From Pseudomonas tohonis (lineage in GTDB: Bacteria > Pseudomonadota > Gammaproteobacteria > Pseudomonadales > Pseudomonadaceae), in contig NZ_AP023189.1 of assembly GCF_012767755.2 (NCBI RefSeq), positions 1,302,001 to 1,366,000 on the forward strand: DNA of 64,000 bases, given 5' to 3'. Made by a program: the position numbers and the translations under genes. Under the pieces are notes generated by a model. That model was given only the letters and a program-made list of their open reading frames with translations, was not told the origin of the DNA and made no database searches. Positions 33,986-44,953 of the stretch are shown in pieces (the first letter of the stretch is position 1; the number at the start of each line of letters is the position of its first letter).

Positions 33986-34774
33986 TCAGCCCGGTAGGGG
34001 CTCCCAGCCGAACAGCTCGCAGGCGTTGCGGCTGCTGGCGGCGGCGAGCGCGTCCGGGGATATGCCCAGCAGCTCGGCGAGATTGGCGCAGATATCCGGC
34101 AGGTACTCGGGGCTGTTGCGTTGCTGCGGGTGCATGGACGGCGCCATGTCCGGGGCATCGGTCTCCAGCACGATGGCCTCCAGCGGCAACTGCGGCACCA
34201 CCTTGCGCAAGCGGTTGGCCTGGGGCCAGGTGGGGGCGCCACCGAGGCCCAGGCGGAAGCCCAGCTTCAGGTACTCGCGCGCTTCCTCGACGCTGCCGGC
34301 GAAGGCGTGGACGATGCCGGCCCGCTGCAGGCGGAAGCGCTTGAGGGTGGCGATCACCGCCGCATGGCTCCTGCGCACGTGCAGCAGCACCGGCAGCTGT
34401 GCATCGGCCGCGATGGCGAGCTGGGCCTCGAACAGCGCCTGCTGGGCGTCGCGATCGAGGTCTTCGAGGTAGTAGTCCAGGCCGATCTCGCCCACCGCGC
34501 AGAGCTTGGGGTGCCCGGCATGGGCCAGGAGCATCGTGCGCAGCTCATCCAGGTGGGCCAGCTGGTGTTCGCCCAGGTAGATGGGGTGCAGGCCGAAGGC
34601 GGCGTGGAGGTCGTCCTGGGTGGTGGCCAGCTCCCAGATGCGCCGCCAATTGCCCCGCGTCACGCCCATCAGCACCTGGCGCTTCACGCCCAGCGCACGG
34701 GCGCGGTCGAGCACCTCGGCGCGGTCGGCGTCGAACTCGGGAAAGTCCAGGTGGGTATGGGTGTCGATCAGCAT
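33986..34774 (-). CDS. tatD: TatD-family metal-dependent hydrolase
   Basis: This 262-residue TIM-barrel hydrolase has the TatD metal set: IDTHTHLDF at the N-terminus, GEIGLDYY with the bridging Glu, VLLHVRRSH and IVHAFAGS for the His ligands, and LETDAPDM for the last Asp. TatD proteins are DNA 3'-5' exonuclease/deoxyribonuclease-like enzymes. The gene is not next to tatABC here, so the symbol reflects family only; a YjjV-type relative is equally possible. No strong ribosome site is visible before ATG 34774. Confidence 0.82.
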   Translation of the reverse strand: MLIDTHTHLDFPEFDADRAEVLDRARALGVKRQVLMGVTRGNWRRIWELATTQDDLHAAFGLHPIYLGEHQLAHLDELRTMLLAHAGHPKLCAVGEIGLDYYLEDLDRDAQQALFEAQLAIAADAQLPVLLHVRRSHAAVIATLKRFRLQRAGIVHAFAGSVEEAREYLKLGFRLGLGGAPTWPQANRLRKVVPQLPLEAIVLETDAPDMAPSMHPQQRNSPEYLPDICANLAELLGISPDALAAASSRNACELFGWEPLPG

Positions 34775-34858
34775 CGGGGCGGCGGTCGCATCAGGGGATG
34801 GGGTTCAGCCTAGCCCAGAGGCGCCGCCGGCAAGCGGCGCCTCGATCGGCGCGCGCGA

Positions 34859-36442
<1,584 letters not shown>

Positions 36443-36498
36443 GGATATGTGCCTGGCTGGAAACGGTTGCGGGCCATGCGCGGCCCGAAAAGCGCGGA

Positions 36499-36504
36499 AT
36501 TATA
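36499..36504 (-). promoter_or_regulatory. -10 element of prfC
   Basis: TATAAT on the minus strand, 56 bp before the prfC ATG; the -35 region is weak (CTGATC at about 18 bp). Confidence 0.5.
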
Positions 36505-36771
36505 GCGGGAAACGCCCGGTGGATCAGTCCGCATGTCGCAGGCGGCGCGCCCGGCCTTTTCGGCACCCCTCGGGGCGATGCGCCTGAACCCTCGCGGGCA
36601 TCATCGGTCTGTCAGAAAAGAGGGCCATGATCGCCTGACCCGAGCACGCCCCGATGCGCTGCGAAGGCCGCCGGCAGCGGTTTTGTGCAGCATTCCATGA
36701 CGGTTTGTTTTGAATGCCGAACAGTCAACAGGTAACGCGACAAAGGGATGCGATAAAGCGGCATTTTTTGA

Positions 36772-36800
36772 TTGATCTGCGCTTCCCATGGTCCTAAAGT
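36772..36800 (+). promoter_or_regulatory. Putative sigma-70 promoter of speC
   Basis: TTGATC (36772-36777) and TAAAGT (36795-36800) are 17 bp apart. The start would be near 36807. Confidence 0.45.
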
Positions 36801-36806
36801 TCGCGC

Positions 36807-37005
36807 CCGAACGTCCATGCTGGAAACGATCCATCCGGCTCAAGTACTGACGACGAGAGGTTGGCAGCCGCAAGGCTGTAGATCCTCGGCGACATGCCTT
36901 GGGAAGTAGGCGAACCAAAGTGGGGAAACGGATTAGACGTTCAGGCTTTTCGCACCAAGCCCATCCCTTGCAACTTTTGTGTTTTTTGCCCAATGGAGCC
37001 CCAGT
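36807..37005 (+). other. Long, possibly structured speC leader
   Basis: About 200 nt would be transcribed before speC. It holds CAGCC-GCAA-GGCTG (36864-36877), a stem with a GNRA loop, and GCCT/AGGC around TGGGAAGT just after it. An ORF from ATG 36894 runs into speC in another frame. No known riboswitch class was recognised. The rest of the 36443-36771 gap shows no supported gene. Confidence 0.35.
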
Positions 37006-38169
37006 ATGTCGATCAAGGTCGAAGACTATTTCGCACCCGCCACTTTCCAGCGCATGAAGGCATTCGCCGATCAGCACGACACCCCCTTCGTGGTCATCGA
37101 CAAGCAGACCATCGCCGATGCCTATGACCAACTGGTCGGCTGCTTCCCCTTCGCCAAGATCTACTACGCGGTCAAGGCCAACCCGGCCACCGAGATCACC
37201 GAGCTGCTGCGCGACAAGGGCTCCAACTTCGACATCGCCTCCATCTACGAGCTGGACAAGGTGATGAAGACCGGCGTCGGCCCGGAGCGCATCAGCTACG
37301 GCAACACCATCAAGAAATCCAAGGACATCCGCTACTTCTACGAGAAGGGCGTGCGCCTGTTCGCCACCGACTCCGAGGCGGACCTGCGCAACATCGCCAA
37401 GGCCGCGCCGGGTTCGAAGATCTACGTGCGCATCCTCACCGAGGGTTCCACCTCCGCCGACTGGCCGCTGTCGCGCAAGTTCGGCTGCAACCCCGACATG
37501 GCCCTGGACCTGCTGATCCTCGCCAAGCAGCTGGGCCTGGAGCCCTACGGCCTGTCCTTCCACGTGGGCAGCCAGCAGCGCGACATCGACGTGTGGGACG
37601 CCGCCATCGCCAAGGTCAAGGTGATCTTCGAGCGCCTCAAGGAAGAAGACGGCATCACCCTGAAGATGATCAACATGGGCGGCGGTTTCCCGGCCAACTA
37701 CATCCAGCGCACCAACGCCCTGGAGACCTACGCCGAGGAGATCACCCGCTTCCTCAAGGAAGACTTCGGCGACGAGCTGCCGGAAATCATCCTCGAGCCG
37801 GGCCGCTCGCTGATCGCCAACGCCGGCATCCTGGTCAGCGAAGTGGTGCTGGTGGCACGCAAGTCGCGCACCGCCGTGGAGCGCTGGGTCTACACCGACG
37901 TGGGCAAGTTCTCCGGCCTGATCGAAACCATGGACGAGTCCATCAAGTTCCCCATCTGGACCGAGAAGAAGGGCGAGATGGAAGAAGTGGTCATCGCCGG
38001 CCCGACCTGCGACAGCGCCGACATCATGTACGAGAACTACAAGTACGGCCTGCCCCTGAACCTGGCCAGCGGCGACCGCCTCTACTGGCTCTCCACCGGT
38101 GCCTACACCACCAGCTACAGCGCGGTGGAATTCAACGGCTTCCCGCCGCTGAAGGCCTTCTACCTGTAA
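37006..38169 (+). CDS. speC: Ornithine decarboxylase (fold III, eukaryotic-like)
   Basis: This 387-residue PLP enzyme makes putrescine from ornithine. It has YYAVKANP, whose Lys carries PLP, SFHVGSQQ, MGGGFPANY for phosphate binding, LEPGRSLIANAG, and AGPTCDSADIM with the catalytic Cys. The size and motifs match the alanine-racemase-fold ornithine decarboxylases (PA4519-like), not the long E. coli type. ATG 37006 follows GGAG. A strong terminator follows. Confidence 0.95.
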   Translation: MSIKVEDYFAPATFQRMKAFADQHDTPFVVIDKQTIADAYDQLVGCFPFAKIYYAVKANPATEITELLRDKGSNFDIASIYELDKVMKTGVGPERISYGNTIKKSKDIRYFYEKGVRLFATDSEADLRNIAKAAPGSKIYVRILTEGSTSADWPLSRKFGCNPDMALDLLILAKQLGLEPYGLSFHVGSQQRDIDVWDAAIAKVKVIFERLKEEDGITLKMINMGGGFPANYIQRTNALETYAEEITRFLKEDFGDELPEIILEPGRSLIANAGILVSEVVLVARKSRTAVERWVYTDVGKFSGLIETMDESIKFPIWTEKKGEMEEVVIAGPTCDSADIMYENYKYGLPLNLASGDRLYWLSTGAYTTSYSAVEFNGFPPLKAFYL

Positions 38170-38184
38170 GCGCCGCCCCGAAAG

Positions 38185-38212
38185 AAAGCCTGCCGCCGGC
38201 AGGCTTTTTTTT
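38185..38212 (+). terminator. Terminator after speC
   Basis: AAAGCCTGCC and GGCAGGCTTT pair perfectly around GCC and end in a run of eight T. Confidence 0.95.
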
Positions 38213-38324
38213 GCCCGCGTGGCGCCTGGCCGGCATCGGGTGCCATGGCGTGCGTGCCGTCGCGGCATGGGCGGGCTGCCGGGCGAAGGTAAATAGAAGG
38301 TAAAAACGCGTCGAATACCCTGTT

Positions 38325-38350
38325 TATGAAATTTATTCTCAAATAGAATC
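38325..38350 (+). promoter_or_regulatory. Possible Fur-box region
   Basis: The AT-rich stretch 38325-38350 (TATGAAATTTATTCTCAAAT and onward) with an ATATGAGAATCC half-site at 38358-38369 resembles overlapping Fur hexamers. The match to the 19-bp consensus is only partial. Confidence 0.35.
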
Positions 38351-38424
38351 GCATCCCATATGAGAATCCTTGGCCTCCGTCCGACCGGCTGATGGCGGCT
38401 GCCCGTTTTCCACAAGGGGTCACC

Positions 38425-40995
38425 GTGTTCAAGAAAGTCCTGTTCCAGCTGCACTGGCTCCTCGGCATCAGTGCCGGCCTGGTGTTGTCCCTCATGGGCG
38501 TCACCGGCGCCGCCTACAGCTTCCAGGACGAAATCCTCGAATGGCTCAATGCCGACACCCTGCGCCTGGAGGTCAGCGCCGACGGCGTGCTGCCGCCCGC
38601 CGAACTGGTACGCCGGATCGAAGCCAGCGCGGGCGAGCAGGTCTCCGGCCTCTGGGTGGAGACCCAGTCCGGCGGGCCGGCCCGGGTGTTCTTCATGCCG
38701 GCGCCCGGCGAACGCCGTGGCCCGATGCGCTGGTTCGACCCCTACAACGGCAAGCTGCTCGATGACCCGGTCGGCCAGCCGTTCTTCGGCCTGATGCTGC
38801 AACTGCACCGCTTCCTCGCCATGGGCGAGACCGGCAAGCAGATCACCGCTGCCAGCACCCTGGCGCTGATCTTCTTCTGCCTCTCCGGCCTTTATCTGCG
38901 CTGGCCGCGCCAGGCCGGCAGCTGGCGCGCCTGGCTGACCCTGGACTGGGCGCGCAAGGGCCGCAGCTTCAACTGGGATCTGCACGCCGTGGCCGGCACC
39001 TGGTGCCTGGCGCTCTACCTCCTGGCGGCGCTGACCGGCCTGTTCTGGTCCTACGAGTGGTACCGCGCCGGGCTGCAGCGCCTGCTGGCCGATGCGCCCG
39101 TCGAGCAGCAGGCCAAGCCCGGCGAGCGCCGTGGCGAGCGCCGCGAAGGGGGCCGCCCGGGGATGCAGCAAGCGCCTTCCGGCCCGCCGCTGGTGGTGGA
39201 CTACGATGCCGTCTGGGCCAGCATCCGCGAGGCCGCCGGCCCCGGCCTGAGCGCCTACAACCTGCGCCTGCCGCCGGTGGGCGGCCAGCCGGCCACGGTG
39301 TTCTACCTGCTCAAGGACGCCAGCCACCCGCGCGCGCTCAACCAGATCACCCTCGACCCGGCCACCGGCAAAATCGCCCGCGTCGAGCGCTACGCCGAGA
39401 AGAGCTTCAAGGCGCAACTGCTCACCAGCATCTACGCCCTGCACGTGGGCGAATACTTCGGCTTGCCCGGGCGCATCCTGATGATGCTGGCGAGCCTCGC
39501 CATGCCGTTGTTCTTCATCACCGGCTGGCTGCTCTACCTCGACCGTCGGCGCAAGAAACGCGCGATCAGGGCCGCACGCGGCGGCCTCGGCCAGGGCGGT
39601 GAAGGCGAACCCTGGCTGATCGGCTTCGCCAGCCAGAGCGGTTTCGCCGAGCAGCTCGCCTGGCAGAGTGCCGGCCAGCTGCAGGCCGCCGGCTTCCCGG
39701 TGCGTGTGCAGCAACTGGGCGAGCTGGATGCCGGGCAACTGGCCGAGGCGCGCAATGCCCTGTTCGTGGTCAGCACCTTCGGTGACGGCGAGGCCCCCGA
39801 TACCGCTCGCGGTTTCGAACGCAAGGTGCTGGGCCAGGCCTCGCAACTGGCCGAGCTGCGCTTTGCGGTGCTCGCCCTGGGCGATCGCCAGTACCAGCAC
39901 TTCTGCGGCTTCGCCCAGCGCCTGCAGGCCTGGCTCCAGGGCCAGGGCGCGAGCCCGCTGTTCGATACGGTAGAAGTGGACAACGGCGACCGCGGCGCGC
40001 TGCAGGACTGGCAGCAACGGCTGGCCACGCTGGCCGGCTCCAGCGTGGTGCCGGTGTGGACCGAGCAGCCTTTCGAAACCTGGACCCTGGACGCGCGCGA
40101 ACACCTCAACCCCGGCAGCCAGGGCGAGTCCACCTGGCTGCTGCGCCTGGGCGCCCCGGCGGGCAGCCAGATCCGCTGGCAGGCTGGCGACCTGGTGGAG
40201 ATCCTTCCGCGCCAGGCCGACTCGCGCATCCAGCGCTGGCTCGACCAGCACGGCCTGGACGGTGATGCCCCGGTGACCGTGGACGGCACCGCCCAGTCCC
40301 TGCGCCAGGCCCTGGGCGCGCGCCTGCTGCCGGATTCCTTCGAGCACCTGGTGGGCCTGCACCCGCAGGCGCTGCTGGATGCGCTGATCGTGCTCTCGGT
40401 GCGCCAGTACTCCATCGCCTCCCTGGAGAGCGACGGTGCCCTGGAGCTGATCGTGCGCCAGGAGCAGCATGCCGATGGCACCCTGGGCATCGCCTCCGGC
40501 TGGCTCACCCATCACCTGCCGACCGGCGCCAGCCTGCCGCTGCGCCTGCGTCGCAATGCCCGCTTCCACCGCCTGGAGGGCGAGCGACCGGCCATCTTCA
40601 TCGGCAACGGCACCGGCCTCGCCGGCCTGCGGGCGCTGCTCAAGGCCAACATCGCCGCCGGCCACGGCCGCAACTGGCTGCTGTTCGGCGAGCGTAACCA
40701 GGCCCACGACTACTACTGCCGCGACGAGATCGAAGGCTGGCTGGCCGGCGGCGAGCTGGAGCGGCTCGACCTGGCCTTCTCCCGCGACCAGGCGCACAAG
40801 GTCTATGTGCAGGACCGCCTGCGCGAGGCCGGCGCCGAAGTCCGTACCTGGGTCGAGGCGGGCGCGGTGTTCTATATCTGCGGCAGCCTGCAGGGCATGG
40901 CCGACGGCGTCGATCGCGTCCTGCGCGAGCTCTTGGGTGACGAGGGCCTGGACCGCCTCGCCGCCGACGGCCGCTACCGCCGCGACGTGTATTGA
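38425..40995 (+). CDS. PepSY-TM / flavodoxin / ferredoxin-reductase fusion
   Basis: This 856-residue protein (PA4513-like) has an N-terminal PepSY_TM module with four membrane helices and paired His ([17 protein letters not shown]) for haem or electron transfer. A flavodoxin-like FMN domain (about residues 390-530; [27 protein letters not shown]) and a CysJ-type FAD/NADPH domain ([30 protein letters not shown]) follow. It could move electrons from NADPH across the inner membrane, for example to ferric siderophores. Start is GTG 38425 behind AAGGGG; an ATG at 38392 has no ribosome site. Confidence 0.85.
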   Translation: MFKKVLFQLHWLLGISAGLVLSLMGVTGAAYSFQDEILEWLNADTLRLEVSADGVLPPAELVRRIEASAGEQVSGLWVETQSGGPARVFFMPAPGERRGPMRWFDPYNGKLLDDPVGQPFFGLMLQLHRFLAMGETGKQITAASTLALIFFCLSGLYLRWPRQAGSWRAWLTLDWARKGRSFNWDLHAVAGTWCLALYLLAALTGLFWSYEWYRAGLQRLLADAPVEQQAKPGERRGERREGGRPGMQQAPSGPPLVVDYDAVWASIREAAGPGLSAYNLRLPPVGGQPATVFYLLKDASHPRALNQITLDPATGKIARVERYAEKSFKAQLLTSIYALHVGEYFGLPGRILMMLASLAMPLFFITGWLLYLDRRRKKRAIRAARGGLGQGGEGEPWLIGFASQSGFAEQLAWQSAGQLQAAGFPVRVQQLGELDAGQLAEARNALFVVSTFGDGEAPDTARGFERKVLGQASQLAELRFAVLALGDRQYQHFCGFAQRLQAWLQGQGASPLFDTVEVDNGDRGALQDWQQRLATLAGSSVVPVWTEQPFETWTLDAREHLNPGSQGESTWLLRLGAPAGSQIRWQAGDLVEILPRQADSRIQRWLDQHGLDGDAPVTVDGTAQSLRQALGARLLPDSFEHLVGLHPQALLDALIVLSVRQYSIASLESDGALELIVRQEQHADGTLGIASGWLTHHLPTGASLPLRLRRNARFHRLEGERPAIFIGNGTGLAGLRALLKANIAAGHGRNWLLFGERNQAHDYYCRDEIEGWLAGGELERLDLAFSRDQAHKVYVQDRLREAGAEVRTWVEAGAVFYICGSLQGMADGVDRVLRELLGDEGLDRLAADGRYRRDVY

Positions 40996-41157
40996 TCGGT
41001 TCATGGGCCGTGCTTCAGACCCGGGTGTGCTTCCCGGGCTGAAGCCTCGGCACCGGGGCGGCACGTCCTTGCCCCATTCCTCATCCCGTGAACGCGGGGA
41101 CCCGCTGCACCTCAACCCCATCTCGCGCAGCCCGCCCGCTGTCGCCATAATCAGGCG

Positions 41158-41904
41158 ATGAAAAATCGAATCCTGCTGAACTGCGACATGGGCGAAAGCT
41201 TCGGCGCCTGGACCCTGGGCGACGACGAGCACGCCATGCCCCTGGTGGACCAGGCCAACCTGGCCTGCGGTTTCCACGCCTCCGATCCCATGACCATGCT
41301 GCGCACCGTCGAGCTGGCCGTGGACCACGACGTGACCATCGGTGCCCATCCGGCCTACCCGGACCTGGTCGGTTTCGGCCGCCGGCGCATGGAGCTGCCG
41401 CCCGACGAGGTGCGTGCCCTGGTGCTCTACCAGATCGGCGCGCTGGATGCGTTCTGCCGCGCCTCCGGCACCCAGGTCGCCTACGTCAAGCCCCACGGCG
41501 CGCTGTACAACGACCTGGTGCGCAACGACGCCCTGCTGGAGGCGGTGCTCGACGCCTGCGCCAGCTACCGCAAGGGCCTGCCGCTGATGGTGCTGGCCCT
41601 GGCCGACAATCGACGCGAGCTGCGGCTGGCCGACGCCGCCGACGTGCCGCTGATGTTCGAGGCCTTCGCCGATCGTGCCTACCTGTCCGATGGCCAGCTG
41701 GCGCCGCGCCGGCTGGAGGGCGCCGTGCACCATGACCCCGAGCGCATCATCGCCCAGGCGGTGGCCATCGCCCGGGGCGAGGCTTTCGCCGACATCGACG
41801 GCAAGCCCCTGCAACTGGTGGCCGACAGCCTCTGCGTGCACGGCGACAACCCCGAGTCCCTGGCGGTGCTGCGACGCCTGCGAGCCCATCTGGACGCCTT
41901 GTGA
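41158..41904 (+). CDS. pxpA: 5-oxoprolinase subunit A (LamB/YcsF family)
   Basis: This 248-residue protein begins LLNCDMGESFGAW and has NLACGFHASDP, TIGAHPAYPD and VKPHGALYN, the hallmarks of the LamB/YcsF family. With PxpBC it splits 5-oxoproline, a damage product of glutamine, to glutamate using ATP. The start ATG 41158 follows AGGCG. The next gene begins inside its stop codon (GTGA). Confidence 0.93.
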   Translation: MKNRILLNCDMGESFGAWTLGDDEHAMPLVDQANLACGFHASDPMTMLRTVELAVDHDVTIGAHPAYPDLVGFGRRRMELPPDEVRALVLYQIGALDAFCRASGTQVAYVKPHGALYNDLVRNDALLEAVLDACASYRKGLPLMVLALADNRRELRLADAADVPLMFEAFADRAYLSDGQLAPRRLEGAVHHDPERIIAQAVAIARGEAFADIDGKPLQLVADSLCVHGDNPESLAVLRRLRAHLDAL

Positions 41905-42578
41905 TCCGCATCGAGCCGGTCGGCGCCGAGGCGCTGCTGCTGGTGCTGGCCGACGAGCCGGATGCGCGCCTGCCGCTTCGCATCGCGCAGCTCGCCGAAT
42001 CCATCCGCCAGCGCCTCGGCTCCCAACTCCGCGACCTGGTGCCGGGCTGGACCACCCTGCTGCTGCACTACGACCTGCTGCGCATCGATCCCACGCAACT
42101 GGCCGCCGACCTGGAACCGCTGCTGCAGCAATGGCAACGGGACGTGGTGCCCGTGCGGGACGGGCGCATGCACGAAATGCCCGTCTGGTATGGCGGCGAG
42201 GACCTGGCCTCGGTGGCGCGTGCCTGCGGGCTGAGCACCGCCGAGGTGATCGAGTTGCACAGCGCCACGCTCTACCGCGTCGGTGCCATCGGCTTCGCAC
42301 CGGGGTTCGCCTACCTGGGCGAGCTCGATACGCGCCTTGCCCTGCCGCGTCGCAGCAGCCCGCGCACGCGGGTGCCGGCGGGCAGCCTGGCCATCGCCGA
42401 GCGGCAGACGGCGATTTATCCACAGGCCTCCCCCGGCGGCTGGCACCTGCTGGGCCTCTGCCCCCGACCGCTGTTCGATCCGGCGAGCGAGCCCCCGTGC
42501 CCGCTCGCGCTGGGGGACTGCGTGCGCTTCGTGCCCATCGACGAACCCACCTATCGCCGCGAGCGGGGCGAGCCATGA
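41901..42578 (+). CDS. pxpB: 5-oxoprolinase subunit B (KipI-like)
   Basis: This 225-residue protein has the AHS1 domain pattern, with VWYGGEDL, GFAPGFAYLGELD and PRTRVPAGSLAIAERQTAIYP. It starts at GTG 41901, overlapping pxpA by 4 nt, and its stop overlaps the pxpC ATG by 4 nt. It acts with PxpC on the phosphorylated intermediate. Confidence 0.93.
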   Translation: MIRIEPVGAEALLLVLADEPDARLPLRIAQLAESIRQRLGSQLRDLVPGWTTLLLHYDLLRIDPTQLAADLEPLLQQWQRDVVPVRDGRMHEMPVWYGGEDLASVARACGLSTAEVIELHSATLYRVGAIGFAPGFAYLGELDTRLALPRRSSPRTRVPAGSLAIAERQTAIYPQASPGGWHLLGLCPRPLFDPASEPPCPLALGDCVRFVPIDEPTYRRERGEP

Positions 42579-43501
42579 ACGGCCTGCGCCTGCTGAAGGC
42601 CGGGCCGCTGAGCCTGCTGCAGGACTGCGGCCGGCAGGGCTGGCAACACCTGGGCGTGTCGCCGGCCGGGCCGATGGATCGCCACGCCGCCGCCTGGGCC
42701 AATCGCTTGCTGGGCAACGCGGCGGGCACGCCGCTGATCGAGATCGCCCTGGGCGGCGTCGAGCTGGAGAGCCTCGGCGACAACTGGGTGGCGCTGTGCG
42801 GCGCGGACCTGCCGATCACCCTGGATGGCGAGGTGCGGCCCAACTGGTCACGCTTCGCGCTGCGCGCCGGGCAACGGTTGAAGCTGGGGTTCGCCCGCAG
42901 CGGCCAGCGGGCCTACCTCGCCATCGCCGGTGGCTTCCGTGTCGAGCCGGTGCTGGGCAGCGTCGCCTGCCAGGTGCGTGAAGGCCTCGGCGGGCTGGAT
43001 GGGCGGGGCGCGAAGCTGGCCGATGGCGATCTGCTGCCGGGCGGGGGTGGTCACTTCGAGCGTGGCGCCAGCGTGCCCTGGCCCTGGCAGCCGGACTACC
43101 GCGCCGAGCGGCCGCTGCGGGTGATGCTCGGCGGCGATGCCGCGCAGTTCGACCCTGGTCAGGTTCGCGCCTTCCTCGAGCGGCCCTGGCAGCTCAGCCC
43201 GCAGTCGGATCGCATGGGTGCGCGCCTGCAGGGCGAGGCGATCCACCCGCCGAAACGCCTGTGGTCCCTGGGCGTCGTGCGCGGCACCCTGCAGGTCCCG
43301 CCCGACGGCCAGCCGATCATTCTCCAGGCCGACCACCAGACCATGGGCGGCTACCCCATCCTCGGCTGGCTGCACCCACGGGACTGCGACCGCCTGGCCC
43401 AATGCGCGGCGCGCCAGACGCTGCGTTTCCAGGCTGTGGATATCCCGGCGGTACAGGCCGAGGTGCGCGCGTTCCACCGCTTCTTCGGAGCGGGTTCGTA
43501 G
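42575..43501 (+). CDS. pxpC: 5-oxoprolinase subunit C (KipA-like)
   Basis: This 308-residue protein has the AHS2 domain: SLLQDCGRQGWQHLGVSPAGPMD, IEIALGGVELE, and QPIILQADHQTMGGYPILG towards the end. It is the last gene of the pxpABC operon, joined by ATGA. A typical Pseudomonas inverted repeat follows. Confidence 0.93.
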   Translation: MNGLRLLKAGPLSLLQDCGRQGWQHLGVSPAGPMDRHAAAWANRLLGNAAGTPLIEIALGGVELESLGDNWVALCGADLPITLDGEVRPNWSRFALRAGQRLKLGFARSGQRAYLAIAGGFRVEPVLGSVACQVREGLGGLDGRGAKLADGDLLPGGGGHFERGASVPWPWQPDYRAERPLRVMLGGDAAQFDPGQVRAFLERPWQLSPQSDRMGARLQGEAIHPPKRLWSLGVVRGTLQVPPDGQPIILQADHQTMGGYPILGWLHPRDCDRLAQCAARQTLRFQAVDIPAVQAEVRAFHRFFGAGS

Positions 43502-43544
43502 GGCGTCGGGGTTCACCCGACCTACAGGAGCCGTGTCGTTCCGT

Positions 43545-43566
43545 AGCCCGGAGTGAAGTCCGGGCT
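43545..43566. repeat. Intergenic palindrome after pxpC
   Basis: AGCCCGGA and TCCGGGCT flank GTGAAG. A second imperfect inverted pair (GTAGG...CCTAC) lies just before it at 43499-43526. Such elements recur in Pseudomonas intergenic DNA. Confidence 0.5.
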
Positions 43567-43604
43567 GCGAGTTGACCTTCGGGTGAGGTGCAAGGAACGA
43601 GGTG

Positions 43605-44087
43605 TCATTTCGGCAGGTGGTTCAGGGGCAGCGGCCCGGGCGCCTTGACCGTCTGGATGGCGAAGTTGCTGCGGATGTCGCTGACGCCGGGCAGCGTGAT
43701 CAGGTGCCGGGTGAGGAACAACTCGTAGGCGCGCAGGTCGGGCACCACCACCTGGAGCAGGAAGTCCGCCTCGCCGGACACCAGGTGCACCGAGATCACC
43801 TCGGGCAGCAGCACCACCGCTTCACGGAAGGCATCGGCGCGGTCTGGGCTGTGGCGCTCGACCTTGATGCCGACGAACACCGTCAGGCCCAACCCCACTT
43901 CGTAGCGATCCAGATCGGCCTGGTAGCCGCGTATCACCCCGGCTTCCTCCAGCAGGCGCACCCGGCGCAAGCAGGGCGAGGGCGACAGGCCGATCTCCTC
44001 GGCCAGCTGCACGTTGCTCAGGCGGCCATCGCGCTGGAGAGCGGCGAGGATCTTGTGGTCGAAAGCGTCCAGTTTGAGATTTGGCAT
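43605..44087 (-). CDS. Lrp/AsnC-family regulator
   Basis: This 160-residue protein has an N-terminal HTH (LDAFDHKILAALQRDGRLSNVQLAEEIGLSPSPCLRRV) and a C-terminal RAM domain for amino-acid binding. ATG 44087 was chosen because the family usually starts just before the HTH; the longer reading from 44183 has no support. It is divergent from a LysE-type exporter, so it probably controls it in response to an amino acid. Confidence 0.9.
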   Translation of the reverse strand: MPNLKLDAFDHKILAALQRDGRLSNVQLAEEIGLSPSPCLRRVRLLEEAGVIRGYQADLDRYEVGLGLTVFVGIKVERHSPDRADAFREAVVLLPEVISVHLVSGEADFLLQVVVPDLRAYELFLTRHLITLPGVSDIRSNFAIQTVKAPGPLPLNHLPK

Positions 44088-44218
44088 AAGTGGATGGTCG
44101 CTCCTTGGATAAGTGTTGGTTCGTGCCAAACAGCATCCACTTCGTGGCGGAATACGCAAGCACCTGCCCTGGCCTACGGGCATAGAATTTTCCTTTCACA
44201 GTCGTGGAGGAGAAGGTG

Positions 44219-44854
44219 ATGGCGGACATCGGCGTATTCCTGATGGCACTGGCGGTGGCCTACCTGCTGCCGGGGCCGGACATGATCCTGCTGCTGCAGA
44301 CCGGTGCCCGCCAGGGCCGCGCCCTGGCGCTGGCCACGACGCTGGGGCTGGCGGTGGCGCGTGCCTGCCATGTGGCGCTGGCGGGGCTGGGCCTGGCGGT
44401 GCTGTTCCGCACCGCGCCCTGGACCTTCGACCTGGTGCGCCTGGCCGGTGCGGCCTACCTGCTGTGGATCGGCGTGCGCATCCTCCAGGCGCAGGCGTCG
44501 CAACGGGTGGTCGGTGCCGGCGAGGAGGGCGCGCCCCCGGGCGGTGCCTGGTGGGTGGCGATACGCCGTGGCCTGCTGACCAACCTGCTCAATCCCAAGG
44601 CGCTGCTGTTCTGCTCGGTGCTGCTGCCGCAATTCGTCGACCCGGCGGCCGGGCCGCTGTTCGCCCAGTTCGTCGTCCTGGGGGCGGTGCTGGTGGCTGT
44701 GGGGTTCGTCTTCGATGCCTGTTATGCGCTGGCCGGTGCCGGCATCGGGCGCTGGCTGGAACGACGGCCCCTGGCCCAGCGCATCCAGCAGTGGCTGTTC
44801 GGCAGTGTGCTGGTGGGGTTCGGGGTGAGGCTGGCGCTGCTGCGGGAGATGTAG
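44219..44854 (+). CDS. LysE/RhtB-family amino-acid exporter
   Basis: This 211-residue protein has six hydrophobic segments and the RhtB signature LLPGPDMILLLQTGARQGRALAL near the N-terminus, with RRGLLTNLLNPKALLF before helix 4. ATG 44219 follows GGAGGAGAA; a GTG 15 nt upstream would fall in that ribosome site. The substrate is probably an amino acid or analogue, under the divergent Lrp-type regulator. Confidence 0.9.
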   Translation: MADIGVFLMALAVAYLLPGPDMILLLQTGARQGRALALATTLGLAVARACHVALAGLGLAVLFRTAPWTFDLVRLAGAAYLLWIGVRILQAQASQRVVGAGEEGAPPGGAWWVAIRRGLLTNLLNPKALLFCSVLLPQFVDPAAGPLFAQFVVLGAVLVAVGFVFDACYALAGAGIGRWLERRPLAQRIQQWLFGSVLVGFGVRLALLREM

Positions 44855-44889
44855 GGCAGAGGAGAGAAGGGCAGCCCTGCGGGCTGCAT

Positions 44890-44905
44890 GGCGACTGGAG
44901 TCGCC
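44890..44905. repeat. Short dispersed palindrome
   Basis: GGCGACT-GG-AGTCGCC followed by CCTACGGG. Related GGGGCGACT text occurs near 9897. Confidence 0.45.
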
Positions 44906-44919
44906 CCTACGGGAGGAAA

Positions 44920-44946
44920 CGAACCCCATCGTGACGATGGGGTTCG
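44920..44946 (-). terminator. Terminator of the dpp operon
   Basis: CGAACCCCATCG and CGATGGGGTTCG form a perfect 12-bp stem with a 3-nt loop, 8 bp after the dppF stop, followed by TTT on the minus strand. Confidence 0.8.
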
Positions 44947-44953
44947 CGGGCGT

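Noticed and set aside
36612-36818. Small minus-strand ORF upstream of speC
   Set aside because: No ribosome site or recognisable pattern, and it overlaps the likely speC promoter.
36894-37127. Upstream ORF running into speC
   Set aside because: No ribosome site and the second half is a frame-shifted reading of speC; kept only as a possible leader feature.
36601-42843. A very long open frame on the minus strand across prfC-pxpC DNA
   Set aside because: It runs antisense to speC, the PepSY fusion and pxpABC, whose motifs and ribosome sites are clear. Long antisense frames are common at this GC content.
44219-44854. GTG 44204 as start of the LysE-type gene
   Set aside because: That codon lies in the ribosome-binding sequence of ATG 44219.
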